A program made the translations under genes and the position numbers. A stretch of DNA of 64,000 nucleotides. Origin: Aphidius gifuensis (taxonomy: Eukaryota > Arthropoda > Insecta > Hymenoptera > Braconidae). The stretch is taken from positions 16,808,963 to 16,872,962 of the forward strand of contig NC_057792.1 in assembly GCF_014905175.1 (NCBI RefSeq). Reading direction: 5' to 3'. Under the pieces are notes generated by a model. The model worked only from the letters and a program-made list of their open reading frames with translations, was not told the DNA's origin and ran no database searches. Below are positions 1 through 13,214 of the stretch, piece by piece. Numbering within the stretch: position 1 is the first letter of the stretch; the number at the start of each line of letters is the position of its first letter.

Positions 1-752
1 GCAAAACAAAATAACAAAAAAAAAGGCAGTTAATTAAATTTTGAAATTTTAACACATCAAACTCAATTAAAATGATAAAAATAAAAAATAAAAAATCTTC
101 TCATATTAACGAATATTTTTGGTATATCAAATATCAAAAATTTTTCATTTTTTATTTTTTTTTTTCAAGTATAAAAAAATATCACTGACAATATTTATAA
201 AATTTATATCGATGAAATTTAATGCATCATAACGCTGTTATTTATTAACTTTCATATATATTTTTTTTTTATTTAAAAAAATCATATGGTAATATGAAAC
301 GACATAAATAACTCTAGATGAAAAACGTCAATCCAGAATTTAAAAATAAAAAATCACATATATATTATTATTTATTTCCTTACTTAAACATTACAAAATA
401 AATGACTTTTTTTTGTTCAATTTTTTTATTCATTTAAAAGACTGAAAATTCTATTTGCAAAATAGAAAAAAAAAAAAAAATTCTATATTTATAGAGTACT
501 TTGCATAAACTAAATTATATAAGGAATTTTTTTTTTATTTTTTCCTGAACCAAGGAATTTTTTTTCTTAAAAGTTTTGTCGTTTAAAAAATCATTTTAAC
601 ATTGAAAATAATAATATATTATTTCTCATGTTGTAAAATAGAAAAATAAAATAATTTTTTTTTCAAAATAAATTATCTAAAACTTTATTAATGATATATT
701 TATTGATAAAATGGAATAATAATTTTATGAAAAAATTTTATATATTCAACAG
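1..752. other. intron of the Ig-domain gene (upstream exons outside window)
   Basis: AT-rich sequence with poly(T) runs and no open frame of note. It ends in the acceptor TATTCAACAG directly before the first visible Ig exon, so it is read as the 3' part of an intron. I see nothing else in it. Confidence 0.6.
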
Positions 753-3700
753 AAGCTGAGCCAATAAAAATAACGTCAGTTGAAATACCAAGTGTTATTA
801 AAGCTGGTACACTTGAAACAATATTAGACTGTAAATATGACATGGGATCATCATCAAACGATGATTTAGTTGTTAAGTGGTATGTCAATGATGATCTACT
901 CTATCAATGGATATATGGCTCAAAACCAAGAGCATCTGAAGAGTATATGCACTATATTGATTCAACTTATAATGCAAGTACTGATCCAAATATGGAATAC
1001 AGAGCTGTCAAACTCATCAAACCAAGTCATTTAATAACTGGCAAAATCAGATGTAGTATATCAGCACAGGATGGAGAAGATGAAGCATCAAGAGACATGT
1101 TGGTTTACTGTGAGTTTATCAATTATAATTTTATATTAAATAACAAATATATTATAATTTTAAAAATTAATAAAAACACATGTATACTTTGTATTTTACT
1201 ATTTTTAAATTTAAATAATTTAAAAACTCTCAAATTATAAATCTTGATAAATTTTTTTTCCATTTATTTATTTATTTATTTAAATTTTTATTGAACCCAG
1301 TGACTCATGACAATGTAAACTAGGCAACAAGAAGGTGAAATCAAAATAAATAAAAAAATAATAATAATGTTACAAATAAATACGAAATATTGTAAAATAA
1401 AAACTTTTTAAATAAATAAATAAATAAATACAAAGTGCGTGACTAGAAAAAAATGTGAAAGACTTGAAACTGAGTATTTCAGTAGTAGAAATCGGATGTA
1501 GTCAGGCGACATAATTCAATACACACGATATAACGTCTGGCATAGTGGTAAGTGGTGGTATTGTGTAGGGACAGTATATAGATATATAGATAAAGTATTA
1601 TACAAACTGAGAGAGAGTCGAGTCGAATATCGATTGTGACAATGAGAAGGGTAGTATTGGAAAAGTAGAATGATAAAGAAAAACGACAGACAAAATAAAA
1701 AAAAACTTTAAAAATATAAATAAATAAAGATAAAGACATATGATAAAAAAGAAAAAAAATATTGAAGCTTTCTCACGTGTCACGTGTCGGGTGTACCCAT
1801 CGGATGTATTTTATTTTTCCAAAGATAAAACATACCAAGACTTTACCCACCCACACCCACACACACACACAATAGTATAACCATATTTTTCAAAAAGCTT
1901 CATCCACAAATGGGAAAATGCTTTTATCGTGTTACCCATGAACCATCGATATTTCATTTAAACTATAGTAGCACTCAACTTGCAACGTCATTTTGTGAAA
2001 TCTGAATGGTACTTTATGGAATTTTTTTTTATTTTTTTTAAATGATGAAATAGTAGTTAAGAATAAAAAAAAAAAATGAATTATAAAAAGAAAAAAATCT
2101 AGGTGTATTGTGAATTTTTATTTTTTAAGAATTTTTTTTTATTTTGAGGTAAAAGAGAGCTTTTTATTTTTTAAACGACAAATTTATTTTGGGGTGATAC
2201 GTTTATCATGCATCGTATATATGGCTTCACCTCACCAACATATCTGCTGGATAGAAAAAAAATAATAAAAAAAAAAAATATTACGTGACGAATAGGTAAA
2301 AGTTTTTCTCAATCGAAATTACTAACTGGACGACTGAGCTTGAAGCTCTGTAAATTAAAGAGATGAAAAAAAAAAAAATTAAAAATAAAATAAAGTACAG
2401 AGAAAATTAAAAAACAAAAAATTGAACGAAAAAAAAAAATTTGAATAAATGCTATGGAATGGAGAAAAAAAAATACCAATAAATGAAATAATTGAAAAGT
2501 TTGATTTTATTTTTTCATGATATAAATTGAATAATAATATTTTTATTATTATTTTTTTGTTACAGCACCTGAAAAAGTATTTCGGTTATTACATCCAAAA
2601 ATGAGTCATGATTCTCGATTACTAATTGCTAAATGTTTGGCTGAGGATATTTTTCCAAAACCAATAATCAAGATTCTTCGTGACAAGTAAGTAGAAAAGT
2701 CAATATTACGTCAGACAATTTTTTGCTTTTAGAGTTATTATGTAATAAAAATAATTCACTGTATAAATAGACTTATGAAAAAATTATATAATTTTTTTTC
2801 CAGTCAAACAGTTGAGGAACAAAAAGTAAATTATAAATTAAATCCTGATGATGGCCGATATAGCGCCGAGACAGTTGTTGAATTGCGGATGGCTGAAATT
2901 CAATTACCAACCACATTTGAGTGTCAAGTATCCATCAAGTCTGCCAATTATACTTCGAATAGAAAATATGTATACAATGGTGAGTCATAAATTTAGCCAT
3001 AATATTTAAAATTATTTTTAAACTGAATAATAATTCTTTGATATGAATTTCGTTTTTTTATTCAACTTTTCATATCAATTTTTTATATTTGTTCAAGATA
3101 TATTTAGAGTAAAAATATATTTTTAAATATTAAAATGAATTCATTAAAAAAATTAAAATGAAAAGCTAAAATTTTTTTTTAAAAATAATGATAGGATAAA
3201 TTATAAACTGCAGCTGACATGGAAAAAATAAAAAAGTGGCACGCCCTGTTGACGTGTCTATGTAATAATATTGATTTAATTTTTTTTCCTTCTTTTTGTT
3301 TTATCCTTTATTTAGAAATTTTATTATATAGAAAAATATTTATTAATCTTTTACAGGATGAGAAAATTTAAAGAATAAAAATTTTTATTATTGGTCTATA
3401 TTATTTTGAATGTTATATAGAAGTTAATATCAATATTTTTATTTCATTTTTGACATTCATGAATGATAAAAAATTGCAATCACAATGGGGCATCTTTGAG
3501 TGAGTCTCTTGGGTGTTAAAAATCTATAAAGCTTTTTTAAACCAAGTGAAAATTGCAAGAAAAACGATAAATCTTCGTTTTGTGACTTAAAAAGACGGAC
3601 GATGTCGTTCTTGTTGTCGACGACATTGTAACAGACACATACTTTTCCTCAACGCAATTTCACAAGCTAAAGAAGAAGGCTTGTAATCCCAAAAAAAAAT

Positions 3701-4963
3701 ACACACACATACACACAATAAGAATAGAAAATACAATAATGAAAGAAAACATCAACGAGAATAAATAAATAAACATTTTACGAATTGTTTTTAGTAGAAA
3801 AAAAAGAAAACTCTTTTCAAATTTTTTGTTGTTGATGTTTTTTTAACAGAAAAAAAATATAAATATTTATCCAACAGTGAGAAAATAAATGGAAAAAAAA
3901 AATAAAAATCTAATCAAATATTTTTTTTTAATCCTCGTATTCTTATTAAATAAAAAAAAAACAAAAAAATTTAATGAAAAAATAATATTTTCCACGATCA
4001 ATCAAATATATCAAAAAATTCTCTGCAATATTTTTTTTTTTTTTTAGATAAAAACATCAATTTAAAAAGTTATTTAAAACTCATCGAAATAAAATTTTCC
4101 ACAGATTAACAAAATGAAAAAATTCCATGTTAATAATTAACAAAAAAAATGATGAATTTAGTTAAATTTTTGTGTACAAATATTTAAAAAATTCTCATAA
4201 CTTTTTTAAATATGAAAATCAAATTAATGTAATGGAAATTAATTTAAAACAACTAAAGTTTAATCAAAACAAAATAACAATAATATCAATTAACAATAAA
4301 TTAAAAAATACTCAACTAATTTTTAAGTACAAATTTTATTAACATAATAAAATTACTGGGTTATAATTTCATATTAAATTATTATTCTATTGTTCATTAA
4401 CCTTATTATTATTATTTTAACATCATAAATAAACACATAATATAATATTAGAAAATAAAATAAATATATCGTTGCAATAAGTGGTACAAGCGCTTCGGGA
4501 GTAGTGAAGGATATTTCCCGCAGGATAGAAAGAAAGATAAAAAAAAAAAATAAAAAAACTTTTTCGAGACTCATTCGACCAGAACGATATACTTCAATGT
4601 ATATAATGGATACAAGGGAGCTCATTCAGCCTCGACTCCAATCTCGTCCACCCATATATTCCCGCATCTATATATTTTTTTATTTTTTTTATTTTTTTAT
4701 TTTACCAACTTTTTCATTGACATCAGGACAAGTTTAACAATCCTCTCTATTTTTACTGAGCAGCTTTTCTCTAAATTTCATTCATGCCAGTTAAAGACAA
4801 AATGAAAAATAACACAACTGTTTTTTTTTTACAAAAAAAAAATATATATTAATTGTATTTTGTAATTTTTGTGATTTCAGATGGAAATAGACAGAATTTT
4901 TCTCTCACATTTATCATCATAATAAGTATCCTCGTTGCAGGAACAACGATAGTCGATATCTAA
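753..4963 (+). CDS. two-Ig-domain cell-surface protein, 3' exons only (5' partial)
   Basis: Four exons join in one frame: 753-1109, 2566-2686, 2804-2979 and 4881-4963, all with GT-AG introns (donors GTGAGT, GTAAGT, GTGAGT). Exon 753-1109 holds a complete Ig domain with the Cys-Trp-Cys pattern (LDCKYD, VVKWYVND, GKIRCSIS). The next two exons hold a second Ig-like domain with Cys in IAKCLAED and FECQVSIK but no core Trp. NAST and NYTS are possible N-glycosylation sites. The last exon encodes a short linker and a run of about 16 hydrophobic residues (SLTFIIIISILVAG) ending TTIVDI-stop. That looks like a GPI-attachment signal, or a membrane anchor with almost no cytoplasmic tail. The gene enters the window at phase 1, so signal peptide and start are missing. 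Family membership is not certain: two-Ig neural recognition proteins of the Beat type are one possibility. A candidate poly(A) signal AATAAA is at 4997-5002. Confidence 0.8.
1110..2565 (+). other. intron of the Ig gene with paired E-boxes
   Basis: GTGAGT donor and TTGTTACAG acceptor. It is AT-rich, with an AAAT microsatellite around 1410-1430 and a CA-rich tract around 1850-1872. Two CACGTG hexamers at 1774-1779 and 1781-1786 form a direct repeat of TCACGTG with a 7-bp period. No exon-like open frame was seen. Confidence 0.55.
2980..4880 (+). other. last intron of the Ig gene
   Basis: GTGAGT donor and TGATTTCAG acceptor. The intron is about 1.9 kb and AT-rich. The only less AT-rich patches are near 3480-3690 and 4490-4740. 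No supported coding sequence was seen. Confidence 0.55.
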
Positions 4964-7900
4964 ATCCAAAAAATTAAAAAAAAAAAATTGAAATATAATA
5001 AAAGAAATTTTAATATTTAAAAAAAACAAATACAAAATGAATTTTAATAAGCGTAAAAAAAGACAGAGTAATAGTTAATTTTTTTCTTTATATTCTCTAA
5101 TACTTGGCTATTGAATTTTTTTATTTAATTTTTATTTTATTATTAAAAACTTTTCTATAAATTAAAAATAACAGCCATTTATTTAGTGAATCGTTCATTG
5201 ACTAACAGGGTACTAAACAAAAAAAAAAAAAATATGAAAAACCTATAACCAAATATTTTGTTTGTTTTTATATAAAATTATTATAAAAAAAAACTTTTAT
5301 TTTATTTTATTTTTTTTAAATATATATAAAAACTTTTAGTTATTTACAACGTTAATTGGATCAATATTAACTTGCTATTATTTTTTTTTATATTAAAAGT
5401 TTTGTTTAAATATAAATACCAGTGTTTTATAATTTAAAACAATAAACAATGAAAATAAATAATAATTTTGTTCGTATATAGTATGATTAATTACAACGGG
5501 TGTATATTAAAAAAAAGAATATTTAAAAAAGGGATTTTATAATCAACGACAGGTCCGAAATAAAAAATGCCAGTGTATACGAGAGAAAAATAAAAAATAA
5601 AAAAATTTAGTTTGCAATAATAAGCGTTAAAGAGAAGCTTTTCAAGCTGCGTATGAAAAAAAAAAAATTATATCAGACAGATAATAATGAAATAACAAAA
5701 ATGAATAAAAATTAAACAATGAAAAAATTAACAATGAGATAAAGAACAAAGATGTAATATTAATAAAAAAATATACATGATAAAAATAATGATAGCTAAA
5801 AATTAAGAGAGCAAGAGAGAGAGAGGAAATTAATAAAATAAACTAAAATGGATTTAGTAAATTGCGACGGTACTGTGATACAATACCTTACGCTTCATAC
5901 GCTTCAGAGAAAAAAAAAATAATGATAAATATAAAAAAATTCAATTTTCTTTTTTTCTATTAACTTGAGCACTCGGAATTTTTATTTTTATCAATATATA
6001 GCTGTATATATTGAATTAAATATATATATATAAATAAAAAAATTATATTCATTTATAAAATAAATACAGATATTTGTTAAATTAAAAGTTTTTTTATTTC
6101 AATTTAATTTAACAAGTATCTAATTTGTTGTTAGATGAAAAAGAGGTATTAAAATTAAAGAAAAAAAAAAAAGAGGAAAATTTAAATAAATTAATAATTG
6201 TATTATACTGGGACCCTCCTTCGACGTAATGAAAAAATATAAAAAATATAAAAGAAAATAAAAATTTCCCTGAACGATTTTACAGTATTTATTAATTTTC
6301 GTTGATATAGTTAAATGGAAATTCTTAATTCATAATTTTCTCCTTGGTATATTTAAAATTAAATAACAGAAAAAAAAAAAATTATATGTATTGTCAAGTG
6401 AAGAAACCTTTCAACATTAAAAATAGATAAATAAAATTTCAATCGTTTTTTTTTTTCTATTATTAATTTCTGTATTATCGTTCTGATAGAAACTTTAATT
6501 GAAAAAAAATAAAATTTATGTATTAAATTGTATGTATAGATTATAAATAAAATAAATATAAATAAATTTAAAAAAACAAACGACACAAACCGTACAGAGA
6601 GACATAAAAAGTCAAAAATAGAAAAAAAAAAAGTTTTAAAAAAATTTTCTCTCATGTTTTATAATTGTTGTGATGGTGTATTTTATTTGCAATGAAATAA
6701 GGGCAACGCCTTTGGAGTCTGCATATGAAATTGTAAAATTATCATTAAAAAAAAAAAAACTAAATAAAACCTAAAAAAATGTTGATTAAAAAAATTGAAA
6801 AAGAAAAAAATATAAATCTTATTTATTATATCCCAAATAATGAATCCCAATACCTCTTAAAAATCTCAATTCAAGAAATTATTTTATGAATACTCTTATT
6901 GTATAAAAAAACCTCGAAAAGTTGAGTATTTAACTTGGAAAATTTTAATAAATTAAATTATAAATTTTTGTTGTTATTGCCCAAGGCATGTTACAAATAA
7001 TTTTCTCTGATTTTCTTTGCACCTAATTGCCCTAAAGATAATAAAAAATAAAAAAAAAAAATAGTTTATTTTTTAATACAACTTTTATGTAAACACATAA
7101 GCCAGTTATAATTAAATTTTTTTCTATGCGAATTAAATTCTTGATGGAAAAGAGAAAAAGATAGAAAAAATGATGTTTAACGTTGAGTTATTTTTCAACG
7201 TCTTCTTGAGAGTCCTGAGGGATATTTGATGTTTTATCGAGTTGATGGTGGTAAAATGAAAATTTATATATATTTATTTGTTTATTTATTTATTTTTTTT
7301 TGCACGCGATTCTCAGGGGTAATGGATATGGTCAACGATAAATATCGGGAGGGCTCCATTTGGATTTAAACGATGCATTTTTTTCGTGACGTTTCATGGC
7401 AGAAAAGCGATGCACATGGGAATCGCATGCGTGCTTCACATAAACCCCTCAGAATTGATGTATACATATCGTATTTTTATACCCTCACTTGAATTTATAC
7501 CACCCAATATTTATTTTCAAACCACTATCATCTTTACTTTGAGGCAATATTATGTTTACACAGTCTCAATTAATTGACATCAAGTTTTTTTATTGATATA
7601 AATATTCATGATATCGATTTATTTATATTTTTTAATATACATAAATGATATTCATTTTAATAAATAAATATTGAATTTTTTATATTTATTAATAGCAGCA
7701 TTTGAATATAAAATATCTATAATTATTTCAGAGTTGATTGAGTGAGTTGAATGTTTTTTTTAACATATAATCAAGAGATAATTATTATCTCTATTTTTAT
7801 TTCTTGAAAAATGATTAATTTGTTTATGATTTGAAAAAATATCATTTGAATATTTAAAGAATGTATAAATGAAAAATTAAATATCATTTGAGATTTTTAA

Positions 7901-10900
7901 ATTTTATTTATTTGTCAGTCAAAGTCAATTCAATTGAAATAATTTATTTACTTTGAATAATTATAATTGTTAATTTATATATTTATTAATTATTTAACAT
8001 GCTTAAATGCTATAATTTGCATGTGATATTTATATAATATAACAAATGACAAAATTTGCAATTCCTAAAAAAATTAAATATTTAAATTTTGTTAGTTGAA
8101 AATAAAATAAAAAATCAAAAGTTCAAAAAAATAAACATAAACTGTTTAAAAAATAAAAAAAGTAATTAATTTTCATTTTAAATGCTTGTTTCAATTATCT
8201 AACTTTTTTATTTATTTTTAATTTCTATTAGTAAAAATAATATACCTATATAAATTTTTTCTTTTTATATTTCGTTTTAAATTTTAATATTCATATTTTT
8301 CCAGTTAAATTTAATAAAGAAAAATGTAATTAATATTAACTATAAAAGTAAAATAATAATAAAATAACCAAAATATTTTTAAAGTTTAAAAATTAAAAAA
8401 TATATGAAATATTTCAATTAAAATAAAAATGTAAATATTAAAAAAAAAGAGACATAATTATAAAAAAATTTCAATCAAATTAACTGTTTTCATTGAATGA
8501 ACAGTATCATATACAGTATTAATTCAACTGAAGCATCAATTTGAAAATACCAAGATATTTTGAATGGTTTTTGTAATTAAATTGAGCTTGCTGCAAATGA
8601 AATTCAATTTCCTCCCGCATATTCACTGGCTTCTTCTCATTTTCCCCACCATTCAAACCATCGCCACTCGAATTTTGTTAAAATCACTCCCTCTCTCTCT
8701 TTCTCTCTCACTTTTCCTCTCATTTTAGATTCGAACAAAATTAGCCAATGTATATATATATCATATATATATAGTATACTATTTGAAAATGGAATGCCAA
8801 CGGCAATACGCTGCCAGTTATAATCCAAGCAAGATAGAATCTGTTTGAGAGGATGAGAAGCCTCAAGATATACCTCAATGCTACTACAGCAAAATTCAAC
8901 TGAAACTCCATACGACCATTGCACTTGTAAAGTTAAATCTACAAACTTAAGTACTTGTGTTAAATTTCAAAATTTAATTTTCATATATATTTCACATTTT
9001 TCTTATTTTTATATATATACAAAAATAATATAACAATACTATTATTATTTATATTAATTTATTTAATTTAATTTGAGATATTTCAAGTTTGAATATTACA
9101 TACTGCTATTAAATATCTCTCTAATGGATTTATACTTTGTTTAACTTTACATCTTGAATATCACAAATATTTTCATGATATTAATATCCATGATGATGAT
9201 GATCATAATTATTTAATTGTGGTAAAATTTGTTATGGATGAATAAATATGAAAACATCAAATATTACAGTTGTATATACAATTTGTAATATAATAAAATA
9301 ATTAAAAACCATTATTATATTTATCAAATAAAAATATAAATAAAATATTTATTCCTTTAATTTAGTTGAAATATTTTTATAATGAATTGCTTTTTTTCTA
9401 TTGGGATAAAAGATTACAGTTATATATATATAAAATAAAAACTGTCACCGTTTATTTCATTTTATTTTTTTCTTTTCATGACATATTATGTCGTATAAAC
9501 CTCGAGGGCATCTGAAAGCGATGCAGTTACACTTTCACCACAGCCCAAGTAAATTTAAAAAAAAAAAAAATTTTCTTTTAATAATAAAATTCTATATATA
9601 TATATATGAAAAATTACAAGTTAATTTTTTTGAAATTCTTTATAATATTATTAACTGGATCAAATTCATAAATTTAATTAGAGAATTTTCTTTTCATGAA
9701 ACTTTCATCAGACGGAGTTGAGGATTTGATTGAACATTAAAAAAAAAATTTTGAAAATATAATTCTAAAGTTTAAAAGGATTTATTTTTATTATTTATAT
9801 TTCATCTTTAATCAATTTAATGGACAAAAAAATAATTTCAATTTAATTTTTATTATTTTTATGGAGTAATAAAAAAAGCAACAAATTAATTTTATTTTTT
9901 TTTAGTTGTTTTTTAAAAATTTAACAATGTTTTCATTGTAGCTAAATTACAATGGAAAAATAAAAATTGTTATTGATTGTCAATTTATAGGAAGATAATT
10001 GAATTATTTTAACAAATATATTTTTTATTATTATTGTTTAACATTGTATTTTTATATATTAAATTATGATTTTTGGGTTAAATGACATGTATTGTTTATT
10101 TTGGTATATGTAGACTCGTATTTTGAATATTTGTATAGACAGTTATTTCAATACGCATATCAATTAAAATAATCAAATACAGGAGGACAACTTTACCAAT
10201 CAACAGGTTGTGATGTCTAGTTACTGAGCAAACAGTGCACAAGTTTTATTCAATAAATATATACTCACTGAAATGAAACTAATTGAATTTGATTGATTAA
10301 ATAAAAATCATATTTAAAAATTAAAAAAAAAAAAAAAACAAATTCATTCAACTTATGATTTTAATTTATTTTTAAAATATTTAAACATTTCATTTGACAT
10401 TTTCATTTAAATTGTTTTAAACGAATTTCGAAATTCTAGTTAATATTGAATTTACATATTTGACTGTGGTTAAATTTTCAATCAAACAATTTTCACTTTT
10501 ATTGAATTTCTTCTTTTTTTTATTTTTATTTTTATCATTACTATGTTATCATACGATAATTAAACTTGCTAATTTATAACTACATAATTTTTATTTTAAT
10601 ATTTAAATAATAATATACTATTTAAATTAATATTTCGTTTTTTTTTTTTTTTTTTTATTATTTATTTTCATTTTATTTTATGGATAAATTATTTATCCAA
10701 TTTTCCACTTTTACTGTGCAACAATGTTAATGCACATTTCAAATAGAGAAATTTAATGTATATATAAAAACCATATTTGATCTTCACCTTGAACTATATA
10801 TCTTGAAGAACAATGAAATAAAAAAAAAAAAAAAAAAAACATTTTCAAATGGAAAATTAAAACAATGATAGTATATAATAAAAATAAAAACCACATTGTT

Positions 10901-13122
10901 TAGTGATTTTTTTAGAGAGTGACGAAAGTAATGTCCAAAAATAAAAAGAAATATTTGAAATATATATAAATAAAAATTAATACATCAATTTCACTTGGGC
11001 TAAATTGTTTTTCCAGTTGTTGTAATGCACACGTTGAAAATTCTCAAGACAAAATTGTACATAAGAGAATAAAATGCAGTACATTGGGCCACTTTCGTGT
11101 TTATATATTTTTACTATATAGATATATTTGTAAACATCCCAGAGGTATGTTGCAAATTTATATGTGTATGTATTTATGTATAATAACAACAACAACAAAA
11201 ACAACAACTGGCAAGTGAACGCCTCTGGTGCCTCAGGCGCCAATAATATCTGGTCCAACGAGAGAGACATATAGCTTTTGAAATTGAATTTGCAAAAATA
11301 AAAAATATATATATTTATTAATTTTACCATTTATCATTAATCTATCTATTTATTAACATAATATATTCATAATTTATAGTTTGAATTTATTAAATTGAAA
11401 TTCTTTACATCGATTTCTATTAATTAAATATTTTTTATTTAAAATAATCATATAAATTATTTTTAAAAAAGAAAAATCTAAATTTTTTCAAAAAAAATAA
11501 GAGAAATTATATTTTGAAATTTTTGTTTATTTAAATTTAATTTTAATACATGATTTTTAAATAAATATCAAAAGTGTAAATTTTAAATAAAAGAAATCGA
11601 ATATAGGTATATTTTGAATATTTCTAATTAAAATAAATAAATTTTTTGAATTTTTTAAATATTTAAATAAAAAGAGAAATTTTTTTTTTATTTTACAATT
11701 ATTAATTCAAATAAAAAAGCAGCTTCAATTAGTAAAAATAAATATTTAAATTATAATCAAACAAATTAAAATTTTTAAAATAATTATTAGATTTAAAAAA
11801 AAAGATAATATACTATTTCGATTAAATAGATTTTTCATGTGGAGAAGAAAAGAAAAAATAAAATAAAAATAAAAACCACATAATCAAGAAAGAAAATTAT
11901 ACAAAAAAAAAAAAAAAAAAAAAATTATATGTAAGAGACAAACGACCATGACAATGCCACCGAAAGTTAATTTTTTTTTCCTCTCTTTTTCTCTCTCATC
12001 AAGCCACCCAACATAAAATTTTATCTTCATCTACAACCAACACACATTTCTCTTTAACTCATACAATTTCCGTCACTTTCGCACAAGCATCATTCACAGT
12101 ATACCATCATCATTTCACATTCGTTACTCCTTCCTCTCAATAAATTTTAAAAAACCACAATCCCACCTTTCACTTGAGACACCTGCACACACATCTTCTA
12201 TGTACCATCGCATGTATACAAACAAACAAACACCTTATATTATCATGTCCATACAAACCGGTGTAACATGTCAACAAATGTCTTCAATATATGACAAAAA
12301 AATTCATTGCGAAAACTTTATATTATCATTATTACTTTTTTTTTACTTTCAATATAAAAAGGAAAATATACTTTATATCTTTATTTATCTTCATTAGAAG
12401 TGAGTGTACACCAATAGGTTTAGAGGTAGAACAAACATAAATATTTTTCATCACGTGTGTGTGTGGGGTTTTTTTTATGGAGAGGGGAAAAATAACTGGA
12501 GCTCAAATCAAGCTGATCTTCAGAAAATGAATCAGTATTAAATTTTACCTTAGAGTGTGTGCAAGTGACAATGTACAATTTTTAATCATAATGTTTATTT
12601 AATTTTAAATTAAAAAAAATTGTTTATTTGAAAATTTTTTTACTTTAAATATATATTTTGAATTTTATAATTGATAAAATGTTAATTTATCCAGTGAGTT
12701 TTATTTATCTATTTTTTAATTATCATATAATTAGTTTTATATATATTTCCATTTTATTTATTTTTAATTTAATAATTTTCATCTTAAATTTTGTATTTTT
12801 TCAAGTGCAAGCTAATTAAAATATTTAGATTTTATAAATATGATAGAAAGTTTATTAAATTTAATTAATAATATAAATAAATTCTTTCATAATTAATTTA
12901 AAATGAATTTTTTTTTTTTCTAAATAGAAGTATGATGAAGAAAATTATACATTAAAAATTATTTAATGTTTATTTTAAAGAATAATATTAATTTATATTT
13001 TTATAATTATTCTTTTTTTGTTGACAAAACAACTTGATGAAAATTTTAATTTTATATAAAGGCATGAAATGATTAAAAAAAAAAATTAGATGCTTGTTAA
13101 AATATAGCCGGAAAGTGTTGTT
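4964..13122. other. intergenic region, AT-rich, no gene supported
   Basis: About 8 kb of A/T homopolymers and TTTA/AATA repeats. Modestly GC-richer islands occur at about 7300-7450, 8800-8930, 11210-11260 and 12000-12200. None carries an open frame with matching splice sites and credible amino-acid composition. The island near 11210-11260 contains a GC-rich imperfect inverted repeat (GGTGCC..AGGCGCC). These may be regulatory elements for the flanking genes. Confidence 0.5.
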
Positions 13123-13158
13123 TATATAATACTGTGGCAATTTTCATTTTGCCTCAGC
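13123..13158 (+). promoter_or_regulatory. TATA box and initiator of the large Q-rich cuticular protein gene
   Basis: TATATAA at 13123-13129 is followed about 31 bp later by CCTCAGCC, an approximate arthropod initiator with A at 13156. The first ATG downstream of that point is the one used for the gene at 13215, giving a 5' UTR of about 59 nt. Position and spacing are seen in the sequence; use as a promoter is inferred. Confidence 0.55.
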
Positions 13159-13214
13159 CCCTTTTCCAAAGTGTTGCCCAGTGTTAAGATAACACACTTG
13201 TTCGTCCGTCACTA

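Noticed and set aside
8637..8924. Minus-strand frame MQWSYGVSVEFCCSS...
   Set aside because: It has a mixed, less AT-rich composition but no splice context, and its C-terminal part is an AG-rich low-complexity shadow (REKEREG). Not enough to call a gene.
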